From Rhizonema sp. PD37 (GTDB lineage Bacteria > Cyanobacteriota > Cyanobacteriia > Cyanobacteriales > Nostocaceae): a stretch of DNA of 32,689 nt. The notes beneath the pieces were generated by a model. That model did not search any database, was not told the DNA's origin, and worked only from the letters and a program-made list of their open reading frames with translations. Numbering within the stretch: position 1 is the stretch's first letter; each line of letters opens with the position of its first letter. The stretch spans positions 1-32,689 of the forward strand of contig JAQYWO010000065.1 in the NCBI GenBank assembly GCA_029379215.1. The letters are read 5' to 3'. Made by a program: the position numbers and the translations under genes. Below are positions 14,263-22,878 of the stretch, one piece after another.

Positions 14263-14353
14263 GATGGTACTGTCTAAGATATTCTCCCCTATCTCTATAA
14301 TAAGTACATAATTCCGATTTTATTACCGTATTTTATTTTTATGGTGATTGAGA

Positions 14354-15103
14354 ATGATGAAATCTGACTTTGGTAAGCTTGGACAGTCCTTCCTCAACTT
14401 TTTCAGACAACTACTCATTGCTCATTGGCGTTCTCTGCTGCTGTTGTTCATCGGAGTTTACTTACCTCTACAGATTTTTGGGTTGTTGGCTGTGAAGGTA
14501 TGGGAGAGTGAAGGTGGTTTTCCGTGGGATGAACCTATCTTGGTAGCGATTCACCAATCATCACGAGCACAACTAGATGTGTTTGCCGCAAAACTCACTC
14601 TTGCTGGTTCTTCTCGGACTGTGATACCCATTGTCTCTGTCATCGGTTTGGGATTTTTACTCAAGAGACGTTGGCGAACGCTGACATATATACTGACAGC
14701 AGCGTTGGGAAGCATCATCATTAACCGTACAACGAAAGAGTTCATGCATCGAATACGTCCCCACTTGTGGGAGTCACCATCTCCCGAATTGAATTTCTCC
14801 TTTCCTAGTGGGCATGCAATGACGAGTATGACACTGGTTGCAGCTTTAGTCATTTTGACTTGGGGAAGCGTTTGGTGTTGGTTGATTCTGATTGTGGGAA
14901 GCTTGTATGTCTTGGCAATTGGCTGGACACGATTGTATTTGGGAGTTCACTTTCCCAGTGATATTCTGGCTGGGTGGATGGTTTCAGTTGCTTGGGCAAT
15001 TGGCGTTAGTTTGATTATCAAACCACATTTGACTCAATCAGGTGTCATCACCGAAGCTCCGCCTGTGGAAGAAACGACATTGCTTCGTCAAGAAACAGAG
15101 TAA
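14354..15103 (+). CDS. PAP2-superfamily membrane phosphatase
   Basis: About 249 aa with the full three-part PAP2 signature: KxxxxxxRP in 'KEFMHRIRP', 'FPSGHAM', and R-x5-H-x3-D in 'RLYLGVHFPSD'. Five to six transmembrane helices surround the active site. Such enzymes dephosphorylate phosphatidic acid, undecaprenyl pyrophosphate or similar lipid phosphates at the outer face of the inner membrane. The lipid is not predictable here. ATG at 14354 or 14357 is preferred over the upstream TTG at 14348. The last 25 residues are a hydrophilic cytoplasmic tail. Confidence 0.92.
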   Translation: MMKSDFGKLGQSFLNFFRQLLIAHWRSLLLLFIGVYLPLQIFGLLAVKVWESEGGFPWDEPILVAIHQSSRAQLDVFAAKLTLAGSSRTVIPIVSVIGLGFLLKRRWRTLTYILTAALGSIIINRTTKEFMHRIRPHLWESPSPELNFSFPSGHAMTSMTLVAALVILTWGSVWCWLILIVGSLYVLAIGWTRLYLGVHFPSDILAGWMVSVAWAIGVSLIIKPHLTQSGVITEAPPVEETTLLRQETE

Positions 15104-15296
15104 GTTTGCATAATGTAATTGAAAATACTTTGCATTACTACTCAGATGAGCAGTATCGCAAAGCCGTGGATGAAATGATTCTGGAACAATCTCTCTGTTC
15201 GTAATCGCAGTTAATCTTTAAGAAACTGAATTTCTATGTTTGAGTCTGAAACTGTGCCATTTGAAATGGTTTAGAAATTAGATACTTTACACTTGC

Positions 15297-16952
15297 TCAG
15301 AACCGACTGGGAATATCTAATCCTGGCAGCACTTCAGTTCTCTGAATTTTAGCTCCCTGCAAATATGCTGGATTAAGACCTAATGCATTCAGAGTCGTCA
15401 CAGCAATTTGAGTTGTGTTAACTTTATCATCTTGAACCGAACCCTTGAGGTTAGCTGGTATAGCATCGCTGCCCACAATCAACCCCACATGAGTATCGTC
15501 TTCATTCAAACCTCCATGTTCGGCTCTTTTCACCTTGGATGTGACATTTCCGACTAGAACAAAACCTGGTTTGAGTTTCACAATTACGTCAGGCGAGCGA
15601 GTATCCCTTGCCGGATTCCCAAAACCAGCTTGCCTCAACTTAGAGCCTGAGAAAACTTCTTCAATTCCAGGATTACAGCTATCCTGTACAGTACCACCAC
15701 AAGTCTGGCTATTAGCCTTTAGCTCTTCTAAAACTCGAACAGTAGCCTTAGTTTGCTCCTGATCTTTTAACCAAAGCAATGACACATCATCCTGAGTTGC
15801 TTGAGCAACTTCCACACCCGCCACTGCTTTTAAGGTATTGGGTATAATTGAATCATTTACCAAGGTAGATGAGCCGAGACGTGGATTCTGACCGTGCTTG
15901 GCTGTCACAATAACCAAAGTAGAGTCGAGTAATTTGTTTTGTTTTAGCGCATTTACAATTGTACCGATGCTTGCATCAGTATGAGAAAGAGCATCTATAA
16001 ATTCTGCTGAAGGGGTTTCAGTACCATTAGCAAAATCAATGCCCCCTACTTGGGCTTTTTGTGCTACACTGACTGCCTGAAAATTCATCGCAAAAATGGC
16101 AGGTACTGGAGCATCTTTTGTCCCTAAAGAATTCTTGCCATTGATTTCATTCACAATCGCATTGACTTTCAAGTCATCGTATGCTTCAGTCAATTTGTAA
16201 TTGCTAGTGACACCACTAAAGGTGAGAGTGCTGGGATTTTGAGCAGTTGATTTATCTACTAATACACCGTTTTCAATCGCTACTAAAGCCGCAATCTCTG
16301 GTGAATAATAGTCGTCAACAGCATTACCATTGGGACCATTTGCAATATCATATGCCCCTGAATGTTTATCTGAAAAAGCTGTGTACAACCCTGCTCCTTT
16401 AGCAACATCAAAAATCGTATTCACCTTGACAAAGTTGTGAGGATAGACAGGTGTGCAAACTGTATTCGTACAGGCTAAGGGTAATTTCTTCGGATCGATA
16501 CTCCCAATTCCATAATCTCCCCCACCACTGAGTAAGCTTGAATCCTTGTCGATACTTTCATCCAGCAAAACCTCAGTACCACGAGGAGCGCTAGCACTAC
16601 CACCTGGGGAAGTCAGTTCGCGATCATAGCTGTCATCATAGTAAACTCCTGTTGTCCTGGGACTAGCACCAGTAAGGTAGGATAAGGTGCCTGGAAAGGA
16701 ATCTGAGGGTGAGGAGGTAAAAGCGTTAGTATAGGTGACGCCTGTTTTTTCTAAGCTTATAATGTTAGGTAAGTCAGACTGAAGTGTTGCATCAGCAATA
16801 TCTGCGCCATGCAACCCATCGATAGAGAGAATCAGTACGTGCTGGTAGCGATTTCTGTTTGCAGCATTCGTAGATTGGCTGGAAATCGCTACACTTGCAG
16901 ATGCACTACACAACAAAGTCAGGGCGATCGCCCATTTATATCTATTGATCAT
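15297..16952 (-). CDS. Exported phosphodiesterase / alkaline-phosphatase superfamily protein
   Basis: A 551-aa protein with a Sec signal peptide (Lys/Arg start, hydrophobic 'WAIALTLLCSASASVAI', cleavage near residue 30). The core is type I phosphodiesterase/nucleotide pyrophosphatase-like (PF01663). 'VLILSIDGLHGADI' has the first metal Asp, and 'SPSDSFPGTLSYLTGASPRTTGVYYD' has the nucleophile Ser/Thr region. 'TLVIVTAKHGQNPR' and 'EHGGLNEDDTHVGLIV' supply the late metal-binding His and Asp residues. It should hydrolyse phosphodiester or phosphomonoester substrates in the periplasm or outside the cell, for example for phosphate scavenging. The exact substrate is unknown. No Pho box was recognised upstream. 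Confidence 0.88.
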   Translation of the reverse strand: MINRYKWAIALTLLCSASASVAISSQSTNAANRNRYQHVLILSIDGLHGADIADATLQSDLPNIISLEKTGVTYTNAFTSSPSDSFPGTLSYLTGASPRTTGVYYDDSYDRELTSPGGSASAPRGTEVLLDESIDKDSSLLSGGGDYGIGSIDPKKLPLACTNTVCTPVYPHNFVKVNTIFDVAKGAGLYTAFSDKHSGAYDIANGPNGNAVDDYYSPEIAALVAIENGVLVDKSTAQNPSTLTFSGVTSNYKLTEAYDDLKVNAIVNEINGKNSLGTKDAPVPAIFAMNFQAVSVAQKAQVGGIDFANGTETPSAEFIDALSHTDASIGTIVNALKQNKLLDSTLVIVTAKHGQNPRLGSSTLVNDSIIPNTLKAVAGVEVAQATQDDVSLLWLKDQEQTKATVRVLEELKANSQTCGGTVQDSCNPGIEEVFSGSKLRQAGFGNPARDTRSPDVIVKLKPGFVLVGNVTSKVKRAEHGGLNEDDTHVGLIVGSDAIPANLKGSVQDDKVNTTQIAVTTLNALGLNPAYLQGAKIQRTEVLPGLDIPSRF

Positions 16953-17201
16953 GATGTTTTTATTAACTTTAAATTACAAGAAACACGACCAAGTAAATTA
17001 ATCCGTAGGCTTTTAACTCCTGCGGTTCAGCAAAGTACTTTTCAATGAGTAGTCCGATTTGGTCTACTCGGCACTGCAATAATTTACTAGTACTAGGTTA
17101 AGGAAAAAGTATGAAAAGATTAAGAATAAAGGGTAAGTAGGTGGGCGGAAATAAACCGAAAATAGTTTGTTGCTATTAAGAGCGCTAAGAGGAAACTTCC
17201 C

Positions 17202-17243
17202 GAAAAGTCTGCTCTAGAGAGTACTCTCTAGAGCGAGCTTTTC
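17202..17243. repeat. 24-bp perfect palindrome with outer arms
   Basis: Positions 17211-17234 form a perfect 24-bp palindrome: the half GCTCTAGAGAGT is followed directly by its reverse complement. GAAAAG (17202-17207) and CTTTTC (17238-17243) extend the pairing after a 3-nt mismatch on each side. It lies in the 377-nt gap between the phosphodiesterase and Nudix genes. No T-run follows on either strand. The remainder of the gap holds a CGGAAATAAACC motif (17146-17157) that recurs, inverted, near 27.7 kb. Confidence 0.75.
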
Positions 17244-17329
17244 CCCGAAACGTGCTTTCAGACTTTGCTCCAAATTCCTCTTCGTCAGCAAACAAGGCTT
17301 CAGGACTTTGAGTGGTGAGTTTTGCACAC

Positions 17330-17878
17330 TCAACTCAAGAATTGACGTGCCAGGAAAAAGCTAGAAATTGATTTGGCATCGACTGGCTCACCTTCCTTAA
17401 TGGCTTTTTCCAACTGTTCGGGAGTGAACAGAACTATTTCAATATCTTCATCCTCATCTTGTTGGAGTGGCACCTCCAGCTTTTCCAAATCTTGAGCTAT
17501 GTAAGCATAGATAATTTCATCAGAATAGCCTGGTGCGAGGAAAAACTCTCCTAATTTTTGCCATTTGTGAGCGCGATAGCCAGTTTCTTCTTGAATCTCA
17601 CGTTGAATCGTTTCCAATGGTTCTTCATTTGGTTCTAATGTGCCTGCTGGAAACTCCAACACTCTTCCTTGAACGGCAAAACGATATTGACGTACGAGTA
17701 CAAGTTGATTATCTGCCGTTACTGGGACTACCAAAGCGCCACCAGGGTGACGAATACATTCCCACTCTCCCTCTGCTTTATTAGGCAAACGCAAGCGATT
17801 GACTTCAAAGTTAAACTTGCGCCCTTTATAAAGCAACTTTTGTCTTAGTAGTTGTGGTAATTCTCTACCTAATGGCAT
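17330..17878 (-). CDS. Nudix hydrolase, ADP-ribose pyrophosphatase type
   Basis: A 182-aa protein with a complete Nudix box at residues 79-101: G79-x5-E85-x7-R93-E94-x2-E97-E98-x-G100. The flanking 'LVLVRQYRFAVQGRVLEFPAGT' is typical of the NudF/ADP-ribose pyrophosphatase group, which cleaves ADP-ribose and related nucleotide sugars to AMP and a sugar phosphate. It follows folK with a 58-nt gap on the same strand. This order is common in cyanobacteria, so the two are probably co-transcribed. Length and start are normal for the family. Confidence 0.92.
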   Translation of the reverse strand: MPLGRELPQLLRQKLLYKGRKFNFEVNRLRLPNKAEGEWECIRHPGGALVVPVTADNQLVLVRQYRFAVQGRVLEFPAGTLEPNEEPLETIQREIQEETGYRAHKWQKLGEFFLAPGYSDEIIYAYIAQDLEKLEVPLQQDEDEDIEIVLFTPEQLEKAIKEGEPVDAKSISSFFLARQFLS

Positions 17879-17936
17879 AGTTTAAATTTAACGTTTATAA
17901 ATATACAAATAATCACTTTTGTGCCTATCTGTAAAT

Positions 17937-18437
17937 TTACTGATTTTTCATCAGTAAGTTTACATCAGAACAGTCCACCTTTTGAACGAGTTCTTTAATC
18001 TTATACCCACAAACTGGTTCTACCCAATCTGGGGCAATTTCTGCAAGTGGTACTAGTACAAAAGCCCGCTCTCGCATTCGCGGATGGGGAACTTGGAGGT
18101 TTGGCGTGTTGACAATTAAGTCATCAAATAATAACAAATCTAAATCTAGCGATCGCGGTCCCCAGTGTTCTAGTCGAACGCGCCCAAATTTCTTTTCAAT
18201 TTGTAACAGAGTTTCTAACAGTACCTGTGGTAGCATATCAACTTGCAGTAATACACATCCATTCAAGTAATCTGGTTGTGTCGGTCCAATGGCTTTAGTT
18301 TTATACCAACGAGAACGTGCTTGTAACAAAATACCAGGTGTTTGAGCTAATGTTTCTATAGCTGCTTCTAAAGTCGCCCAAGAATTGCCCATATTACTAC
18401 CTAAGGCGATCGCACTGGTCTGGTGTAATGCTTTCAT
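17937..18437 (-). CDS. folK: 6-hydroxymethyl-7,8-dihydropterin pyrophosphokinase
   Basis: A 166-aa HPPK. It transfers pyrophosphate from ATP to 6-hydroxymethyl-7,8-dihydropterin, the step before dihydropteroate synthase in folate synthesis, in the cytosol. Signatures are 'IALGSNMGNSWATL' at the N-terminus, the pterin-contacting 'LNGCVLLQV', and the metal and ATP-binding stretch 'GPRSLDLDLLLFDDL' with paired Asp residues. 'VPHPRMRERAFVLVPLAEIAP' follows. The length is that of standalone HPPK. It is the first gene of a likely two-gene operon with the Nudix hydrolase. Confidence 0.95.
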   Translation of the reverse strand: MKALHQTSAIALGSNMGNSWATLEAAIETLAQTPGILLQARSRWYKTKAIGPTQPDYLNGCVLLQVDMLPQVLLETLLQIEKKFGRVRLEHWGPRSLDLDLLLFDDLIVNTPNLQVPHPRMRERAFVLVPLAEIAPDWVEPVCGYKIKELVQKVDCSDVNLLMKNQ

Positions 18438-18660
18438 CTACTTTCTTTTAAGCGTTGGGTTCGCCCTGTTATTTCTCAGATTTTCAATCAAGGATGAAAA
18501 TCGCTGTTTTTACAGCAAAACTGATTTGCATTTCTTCAAAGAAAGCAACACATAGTTTTCCTGCGAATTTATTTTTGATATACTAGCGCAGACGGAGTGC
18601 GCTAAATAAAAATTTTTTTCACTGTGGCTAAGTTACTACTGCTTGGAGCAAGGAACTGAC

Positions 18661-21117
18661 GTGGTAAAGTTTACCTCCTGGTTCAATAAAAGATCGTTTA
18701 AGTCGAGTGGCTCTGACAAGGGAAAATCGGGATTGTCGCCTGATAATCATGACCAGGAGGAATCCACAACCGAGAGCCAACCACAAACCATCATAGTGAA
18801 AGGAAAGCAGTTGCTAAGCCGACTTGGCAACGGTAAACCACTTTATCGGAATTATTGGTTTTGGTTAGGGCTTTTAGGTTTGGCTGGTGGTATTGGTATC
18901 AGTTATGCAGGTTACACTGTATGGTCAATCGACCGAAGTTTGCCAAATAAACTTGAATTAAGTACTGTTGTCCGCGAAAAAACATTAACGATTAAAGCGG
19001 CTTCTGGAATTATTTTGCAACAAACTGGACCAGTAACCGGAGAACCCCTAACACTCAATCAAATACCAGATAAATTAAGAAAAGCTTTCATTGCCTCAGA
19101 AGATAGTAGATTTGACAAACATAATGGAGTTGATGCTCAAGGGATTATTAGAGCATTTTTTAATAACTTACGATCCAAAGATGTGGTAGAGGGTGGGAGC
19201 ACGATCACCCAACAGCTAGCAAGAATTCTCTTCCTAACGCAAGAACGAACAGTCTGGCGCAAGCTTAAGGAAGTTCGCCTAGCACAGAAAATGGAGCGGG
19301 AATTGAGCAAAGACCAGATTTTAGAACACTATCTTAATCTAGTGTATTTGGGTTCTGGAGCTTATGGCGTGGGAGATGCGGCTCACATCTACTTTAGTAA
19401 ATCGGCAAATGAACTCACTCTGGGGGAAATCGCGACAATCGCCGGACTCGCTCCTGCCCCCAGTCGTTATTCACCGGAGGTGAATCCAGAAGCAGCCAAA
19501 CAACGGCGTAATATAGTATTGCAACGGATGCAAGAAGAAGGATTCATTACACCAGCCGAACAACAAGCAGCAATGGCGGAACCAATCGCCCTTAAACATA
19601 GTTCGCCCAAGCAATTGGAAGTTGAGTATCCCTACTTTACGTCGTACATTCAGAAAGAATTACCAAAGTATGTTTCTCCAGACGTTCTGGCAGAAGGAGG
19701 TTTAACAGTAGAAACAACTCTGAACCCAACTTGGCAAAAGACAGCAGAAGAATCTGTTGCTAAAACTTTGCGAAATCAAGGTCGTTGGGAGAATTTTAAG
19801 CAAGGATCTATGGTAACTATAGATCCCCGGAATGGTGAAATTGAAGCCATGGTTGGGGGTAAGAACTTTGGGAAAAACCAATTTAATCGTGTTACCCAAG
19901 CACAACGTCAGCCAGGTTCAACGTTTAAAGGATTTGTGTATGCGACTGCGATCGCGAGTGGAATCAGTCCTTACAGAGAATATGAGGATGCACCGTTTGT
20001 GGTGGATGGGTACGAACCAAAAAACTTTAGTGAAAAGTTCCACGGTTCAATGAGCATTAGAGATGCTTTGACCAAGTCAATTAATATTATTGCGGTCAAG
20101 GTACTAATTAGTGTTGGATTTAATCCCACTATCAAACTCGCGCACGATATGGGAATTAAATCCGAACTCAAGCCTACCTATTCCTTAGCACTCGGCTCAA
20201 ATGAAGTGAATCTGCTGGAATTAACCAGTGCTTACGGTAGTTTTGCGACTAATGGATTGCACGTCGAGCCTCACGGCATCAAACGTATCCTCAACCGTTG
20301 GGGTAAAGTGATTTGGTCTGCTCACTTTAAGCAAACGCGAGCACTTGATGCGGAAAGTGCTGCTATTATGACCTGGATGCTACGCAACGTGGTACAAGAG
20401 GGAACTGGTGCAGCGGCGCAATTGGATAATAGACAGGTAGCTGGGAAAACTGGCACATCTGATGAAGCCCGCGATCTATGGTTTATCGGTTACGTTCCTC
20501 AGCTGGTGACAGGTGTTTGGTTAGGTAACGACAACAACAACCCTACTGATGGTAGCAGTGGCAGCGCTGCCTCTACCTGGCATCAATTTATGGAAACAGC
20601 AGTCAAAGGGATGCCTGTAGAAAAGTTTCCCTCAATACCTAAGCTAGAAGGTCGAAAAGGGACAATCAAAGCAGAATCTGTCAAACCCAAACGGATTACG
20701 TATCGATCTATTTCTTCGACTGAAAAATCGGATGATTCTAGCAAATCGGATGATGGCGAAGTCTCCCAGAGAAGGCGCAGAAGAAGCGATTCCTCAGATC
20801 AAGAGCAACAACAACAAGAAACCTCAAGATCTAGGCGGCGGCGCTACTCTGAACAACAAAATGAGGAAAGCTCTACATCCCGAAGGCGTTCTCGACGGGA
20901 ACGTAGTGAAGAATCGAGTTCCACAGAGTCGAATGGTGAGTCTTCTCGTTCACAGCGACGTTCGAGACGAGAAGAATCAGATTCTCCACGTGCTTCTACG
21001 TCGCATCGGCAGTCTGAATCAACAAGTCATTCTCCCTCCTCTAGTTCTCCGCCACAACAGTCTTCTTGGCGAGAGAGGCTCAAACCATCCTCTTCTGGGA
21101 CAAATTCGGGGACGTAG
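18661..21117 (+). CDS. Class A penicillin-binding protein (PBP1A type)
   Basis: About 818 aa from a GTG at 18661, chosen because AAGGAA lies 6-7 nt upstream; a TTG at 18643 is possible. A hydrophilic N-terminus of about 64 residues precedes one transmembrane helix (about 65-87). The glycosyltransferase domain (GT51) shows 'IASEDSRFDKHNGVD' with the catalytic Glu and 'GGSTITQQLAR'. The transpeptidase shows the serine in 'PGSTFKGF' (about 420), 'SIN' and 'KTGTSDEARDLWF'. It polymerises and cross-links peptidoglycan at the outer face of the inner membrane. The final 140 residues are an unusual low-complexity tail rich in Ser, Arg, Glu and Gln, with many RRRR and SRS runs. It stands alone, and an ORF in another frame under the tail is a shadow. 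Confidence 0.96.
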   Translation: MVKFTSWFNKRSFKSSGSDKGKSGLSPDNHDQEESTTESQPQTIIVKGKQLLSRLGNGKPLYRNYWFWLGLLGLAGGIGISYAGYTVWSIDRSLPNKLELSTVVREKTLTIKAASGIILQQTGPVTGEPLTLNQIPDKLRKAFIASEDSRFDKHNGVDAQGIIRAFFNNLRSKDVVEGGSTITQQLARILFLTQERTVWRKLKEVRLAQKMERELSKDQILEHYLNLVYLGSGAYGVGDAAHIYFSKSANELTLGEIATIAGLAPAPSRYSPEVNPEAAKQRRNIVLQRMQEEGFITPAEQQAAMAEPIALKHSSPKQLEVEYPYFTSYIQKELPKYVSPDVLAEGGLTVETTLNPTWQKTAEESVAKTLRNQGRWENFKQGSMVTIDPRNGEIEAMVGGKNFGKNQFNRVTQAQRQPGSTFKGFVYATAIASGISPYREYEDAPFVVDGYEPKNFSEKFHGSMSIRDALTKSINIIAVKVLISVGFNPTIKLAHDMGIKSELKPTYSLALGSNEVNLLELTSAYGSFATNGLHVEPHGIKRILNRWGKVIWSAHFKQTRALDAESAAIMTWMLRNVVQEGTGAAAQLDNRQVAGKTGTSDEARDLWFIGYVPQLVTGVWLGNDNNNPTDGSSGSAASTWHQFMETAVKGMPVEKFPSIPKLEGRKGTIKAESVKPKRITYRSISSTEKSDDSSKSDDGEVSQRRRRRSDSSDQEQQQQETSRSRRRRYSEQQNEESSTSRRRSRRERSEESSSTESNGESSRSQRRSRREESDSPRASTSHRQSESTSHSPSSSSPPQQSSWRERLKPSSSGTNSGT

Positions 21118-21563
21118 ACACTTGGGAGCAGAGACGACTTTAAATCTACTCTCCTCCATTTATCCTCCTGAAGGGGGATGTGGATATTACACTCTTTTGT
21201 ATAAACAGTATGCTAAAGACATAAGGGCAAGTCCTTGCGGGACTAAAGTTCCCGTCAGAAAATCTGCTTTTTTGCGAAGTCTGCCGGATAGAAGATTCCG
21301 ATAGGTTTACCTCGCGTTACAATTGTTATGACATTACTCCCAGACTGTTAAGTGCCTGAATCCACGCATTTCTAATGCATGGTATTGGCTCAACAAATTG
21401 AGTAACCCCAAAGCGGTAATGTTTGTATAAGATATTCTATAGCTCGTTAAAACGAGCGTTCATGCGAAGTCTTGGGGACGGAAGCTTCCGTCAAGAGAGC
21501 TTCGCGTGTCCTCCGTGGTTTAAAAATAAACACACGGTTTCCACATGTACCGGAGGTTTTTAG
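21118..21563. other. Repeat-bearing gap upstream of psb35
   Basis: The gap holds several repeats. ATCCTCC-TGAA-GGGGGAT (21162-21179) is a weak hairpin after the PBP gene. Two related palindromic blocks sharing 'TGCGAAGTCT' and 'GAAG.TTCCG' occur near 21272-21302 and 21463-21494. An orphan IS right-end hairpin (listed separately) and CTCGTT-AA-AACGAG near 21445 are also present. ACCGGAGG just before 21564 is the psb35 ribosome binding site. The psb35 promoter should lie in the last 150 nt. Confidence 0.55.
21353..21393 (+). mobile_element. Orphan right end of an IS1341/tnpB-type element
   Basis: The stretch GCCTGAATCC-hairpin-TTGGCTCAA closely copies the right end behind tnpB at 24426-24465. 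Its hairpin arms CCACGCATT (21362-21370) and AATGCATGG (21374-21382) surround a 3-nt loop with one mismatch, against CCGCGCATT/AATGCGCGG in the tnpB copy. Both are followed by TTGGCTCAA. No tnpB sequence is found upstream here, so it is a relic or a minimal non-autonomous copy. Confidence 0.65.
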
Positions 21564-21803
21564 ATGACTTTATTGATGGAAGCAGCAGCACAAGCCGCAG
21601 CGAAATCAGCACAGAATGCACCGCATTTCCCTGTATCAGCGACTTTAGTCTATGTCGCTGGTTTTATAGCTGCAATTACGATTGGTTCAATCGCTTGGTA
21701 CAACTCTAAGCGTCCCCCCGGTGCTGAGGGTAATGCACGTCCTAGCTTTGTACCAAAAGTTGAGAAGGAAGAAACTCCGGGTCTTGGAGATCCGAAGCCC
21801 TAA
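21564..21803 (+). CDS. psb35: Psb35-like photosystem II assembly protein
   Basis: A 79-aa protein with one transmembrane helix ('ATLVYVAGFIAAITIGSIAWY', about residues 27-47), an Ala-rich N-terminus and a short hydrophilic C-terminus ('NSKRPPGAEG', then a Lys/Glu/Pro tail). It matches my knowledge of the cyanobacterial Ssl2148/Psb35 family, a small thylakoid protein reported to stabilise the CP47 module and chlorophyll proteins during photosystem II assembly. The start is supported by CGGAGG 8-9 nt upstream. It is monocistronic, with a terminator-like hairpin behind it. The name rests on recognition of the helix and the 'SIAWYNSKRP' motif. Confidence 0.75.
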   Translation: MTLLMEAAAQAAAKSAQNAPHFPVSATLVYVAGFIAAITIGSIAWYNSKRPPGAEGNARPSFVPKVEKEETPGLGDPKP

Positions 21804-21811
21804 TCAGTGCG

Positions 21812-21905
21812 GAGTCCTGAGTTCTGAGTCTTGAGTTCAAAAACTTTTGAATTTTGTTTTATAATCAACTTAAATTGTAGAAAGAAAAATCTTTACTCAG
21901 GACTC
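21812..21905. terminator. Terminator region between psb35 and terB-like gene
   Basis: TTCAAAA-ac-TTTTGAA (21836-21851) is followed by TTTTGTTTT, a plausible factor-independent terminator for psb35. It is nested in a longer perfect 11-bp inverted repeat, GAGTCCTGAGT (21812-21822) and ACTCAGGACTC (21895-21905). That repeat could stop transcription from both convergent genes. Confidence 0.55.
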
Positions 21906-21915
21906 AGGCGTTTGG

Positions 21916-22341
21916 TCAGTTCTGAATATTTACCCAGCGATGGTAAAGCTTTTGAATACGCTTGAGAATAGGATTGAACTTGTGTTGGACTGAATCATTC
22001 TCATGAGATAATTGTTGTAGTTCGTTGATGAGCTTTGCTTCTTCGCTCGCCACATCACCATCACTGTAGATCAAGCCACCGATCGCTTCAATGAGAGTTT
22101 GGGTATCTTCAGTACTAGGGTGCTCGCCGAGATATCGCTTCACAGAGTCATGGCACTGCTGTGGTTGCACGGTTGTTAGTTCATCTAGCAGATGTTGGAT
22201 TTCTGGATCTTCTGCTACACCTTTTTCTTGAGCTACTTTGCGAAGATATTCCCGTTCTTCTGGTTGAATTTCACCATCGAGCCAAGCGGCCCCAATCAAA
22301 ATTTTGATTAAATCTTTCACACTATGAGAATGGCTCACCAT
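21916..22341 (-). CDS. TerB-like (tellurite-resistance TerB family) protein
   Basis: A 141-aa all-helical protein with the TerB/DUF533 pattern: 'LIKILIGAAWLDGEIQPEEREYLRKVAQEKG' at residues 10-40 (quoted here in part as the Asp/Glu-rich helix turn) and a repeated second half, 'LIEAIGGLIYSDGDVASEEAKLINEL'. The paired acidic loops (DGEIQPEE and DGDVASEE) are probable metal-binding sites. In cyanobacteria such proteins occur outside any tellurite operon and their function is not established. It is convergent with psb35 and likely monocistronic. Confidence 0.85.
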   Translation of the reverse strand: MVSHSHSVKDLIKILIGAAWLDGEIQPEEREYLRKVAQEKGVAEDPEIQHLLDELTTVQPQQCHDSVKRYLGEHPSTEDTQTLIEAIGGLIYSDGDVASEEAKLINELQQLSHENDSVQHKFNPILKRIQKLYHRWVNIQN

Positions 22342-22552
22342 TTTAGTATCCTCTGGTAGATTTATCTTTCTTCATTGGAGGAATACTAATAACGCAACAT
22401 GCTAGTCATACAGTTATAGTTGTTGATGGGTAATGGAAAAAGAATTGTCTTTCCTCTTCCCCAGCCAGAGTAAGTGTCTAACTAGCAACTTGAGTTAATA
22501 GCTAATCAGCTCCATTGAAAATCTTACACCTAAATAGTACGGGAGCGTGGTA

Positions 22553-22645
22553 GCCCCGAAATACGAGTCTCAAGAAATTAAATGAATTGAGACTCGTATG
22601 TTATTTATATCGGGGCGGAAAAGCGGCGCGAGCGGTTTTAACCGC
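22553..22645. other. Strongly structured non-coding segment
   Basis: ATACGAGTCTCAA (22561-22573) and TTGAGACTCGTAT (22587-22599) are perfect 13-bp arms around a 13-nt loop. They are enclosed by GCCCCGA (22553-22559) and TCGGGGC (22610-22616). GCGGTT-TT-AACCGC (22632-22645) follows. The lengths and nested pairing suggest an RNA or DNA structure, perhaps the left end of the tnpB element, a non-coding RNA, or a small repeat family. Nothing else is recognised in 22342-22813. Confidence 0.5.
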
Positions 22646-22813
22646 CGTGATATTTTCTGCTCAACTGCTCAACATATTCACTACGGCTTACTTTGTTTTT
22701 GACTGCTGATTCTTCTATTAATTACCAGGTTTCAGAAGTTAACCATAATCCTTTTTTTTTTCAGAAATCATACAAAAATGGTTAATTTTTTCTTCTTTTT
22801 TTGCCTTTTACTG

Positions 22814-22870
22814 TTGTTAGTTTAAGAATATTATTTTATACTGGATACAGTATAGCAAAGAAAGGAGGTG
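22814..22870 (+). promoter_or_regulatory. tnpB promoter with overlapping operator-like repeat and strong RBS
   Basis: TTGTTA (22814-22819), 17 nt, then TATACT (22837-22842) fits a sigma-70-type promoter. The -10 element lies inside a perfect inverted repeat, TATACTG-GATA-CAGTATA (22837-22854), which could be a repressor site. AAAGGAGGTG (22861-22870), an almost perfect anti-16S sequence, is placed 8 nt before the ATG. Confidence 0.55.
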
Positions 22871-22878
22871 ATTTTTAA

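Noticed and set aside
20732..21304. 190-aa open frame under the PBP tail
   Set aside because: A shadow of the low-complexity Ser/Arg coding sequence that continues into the intergenic repeats.
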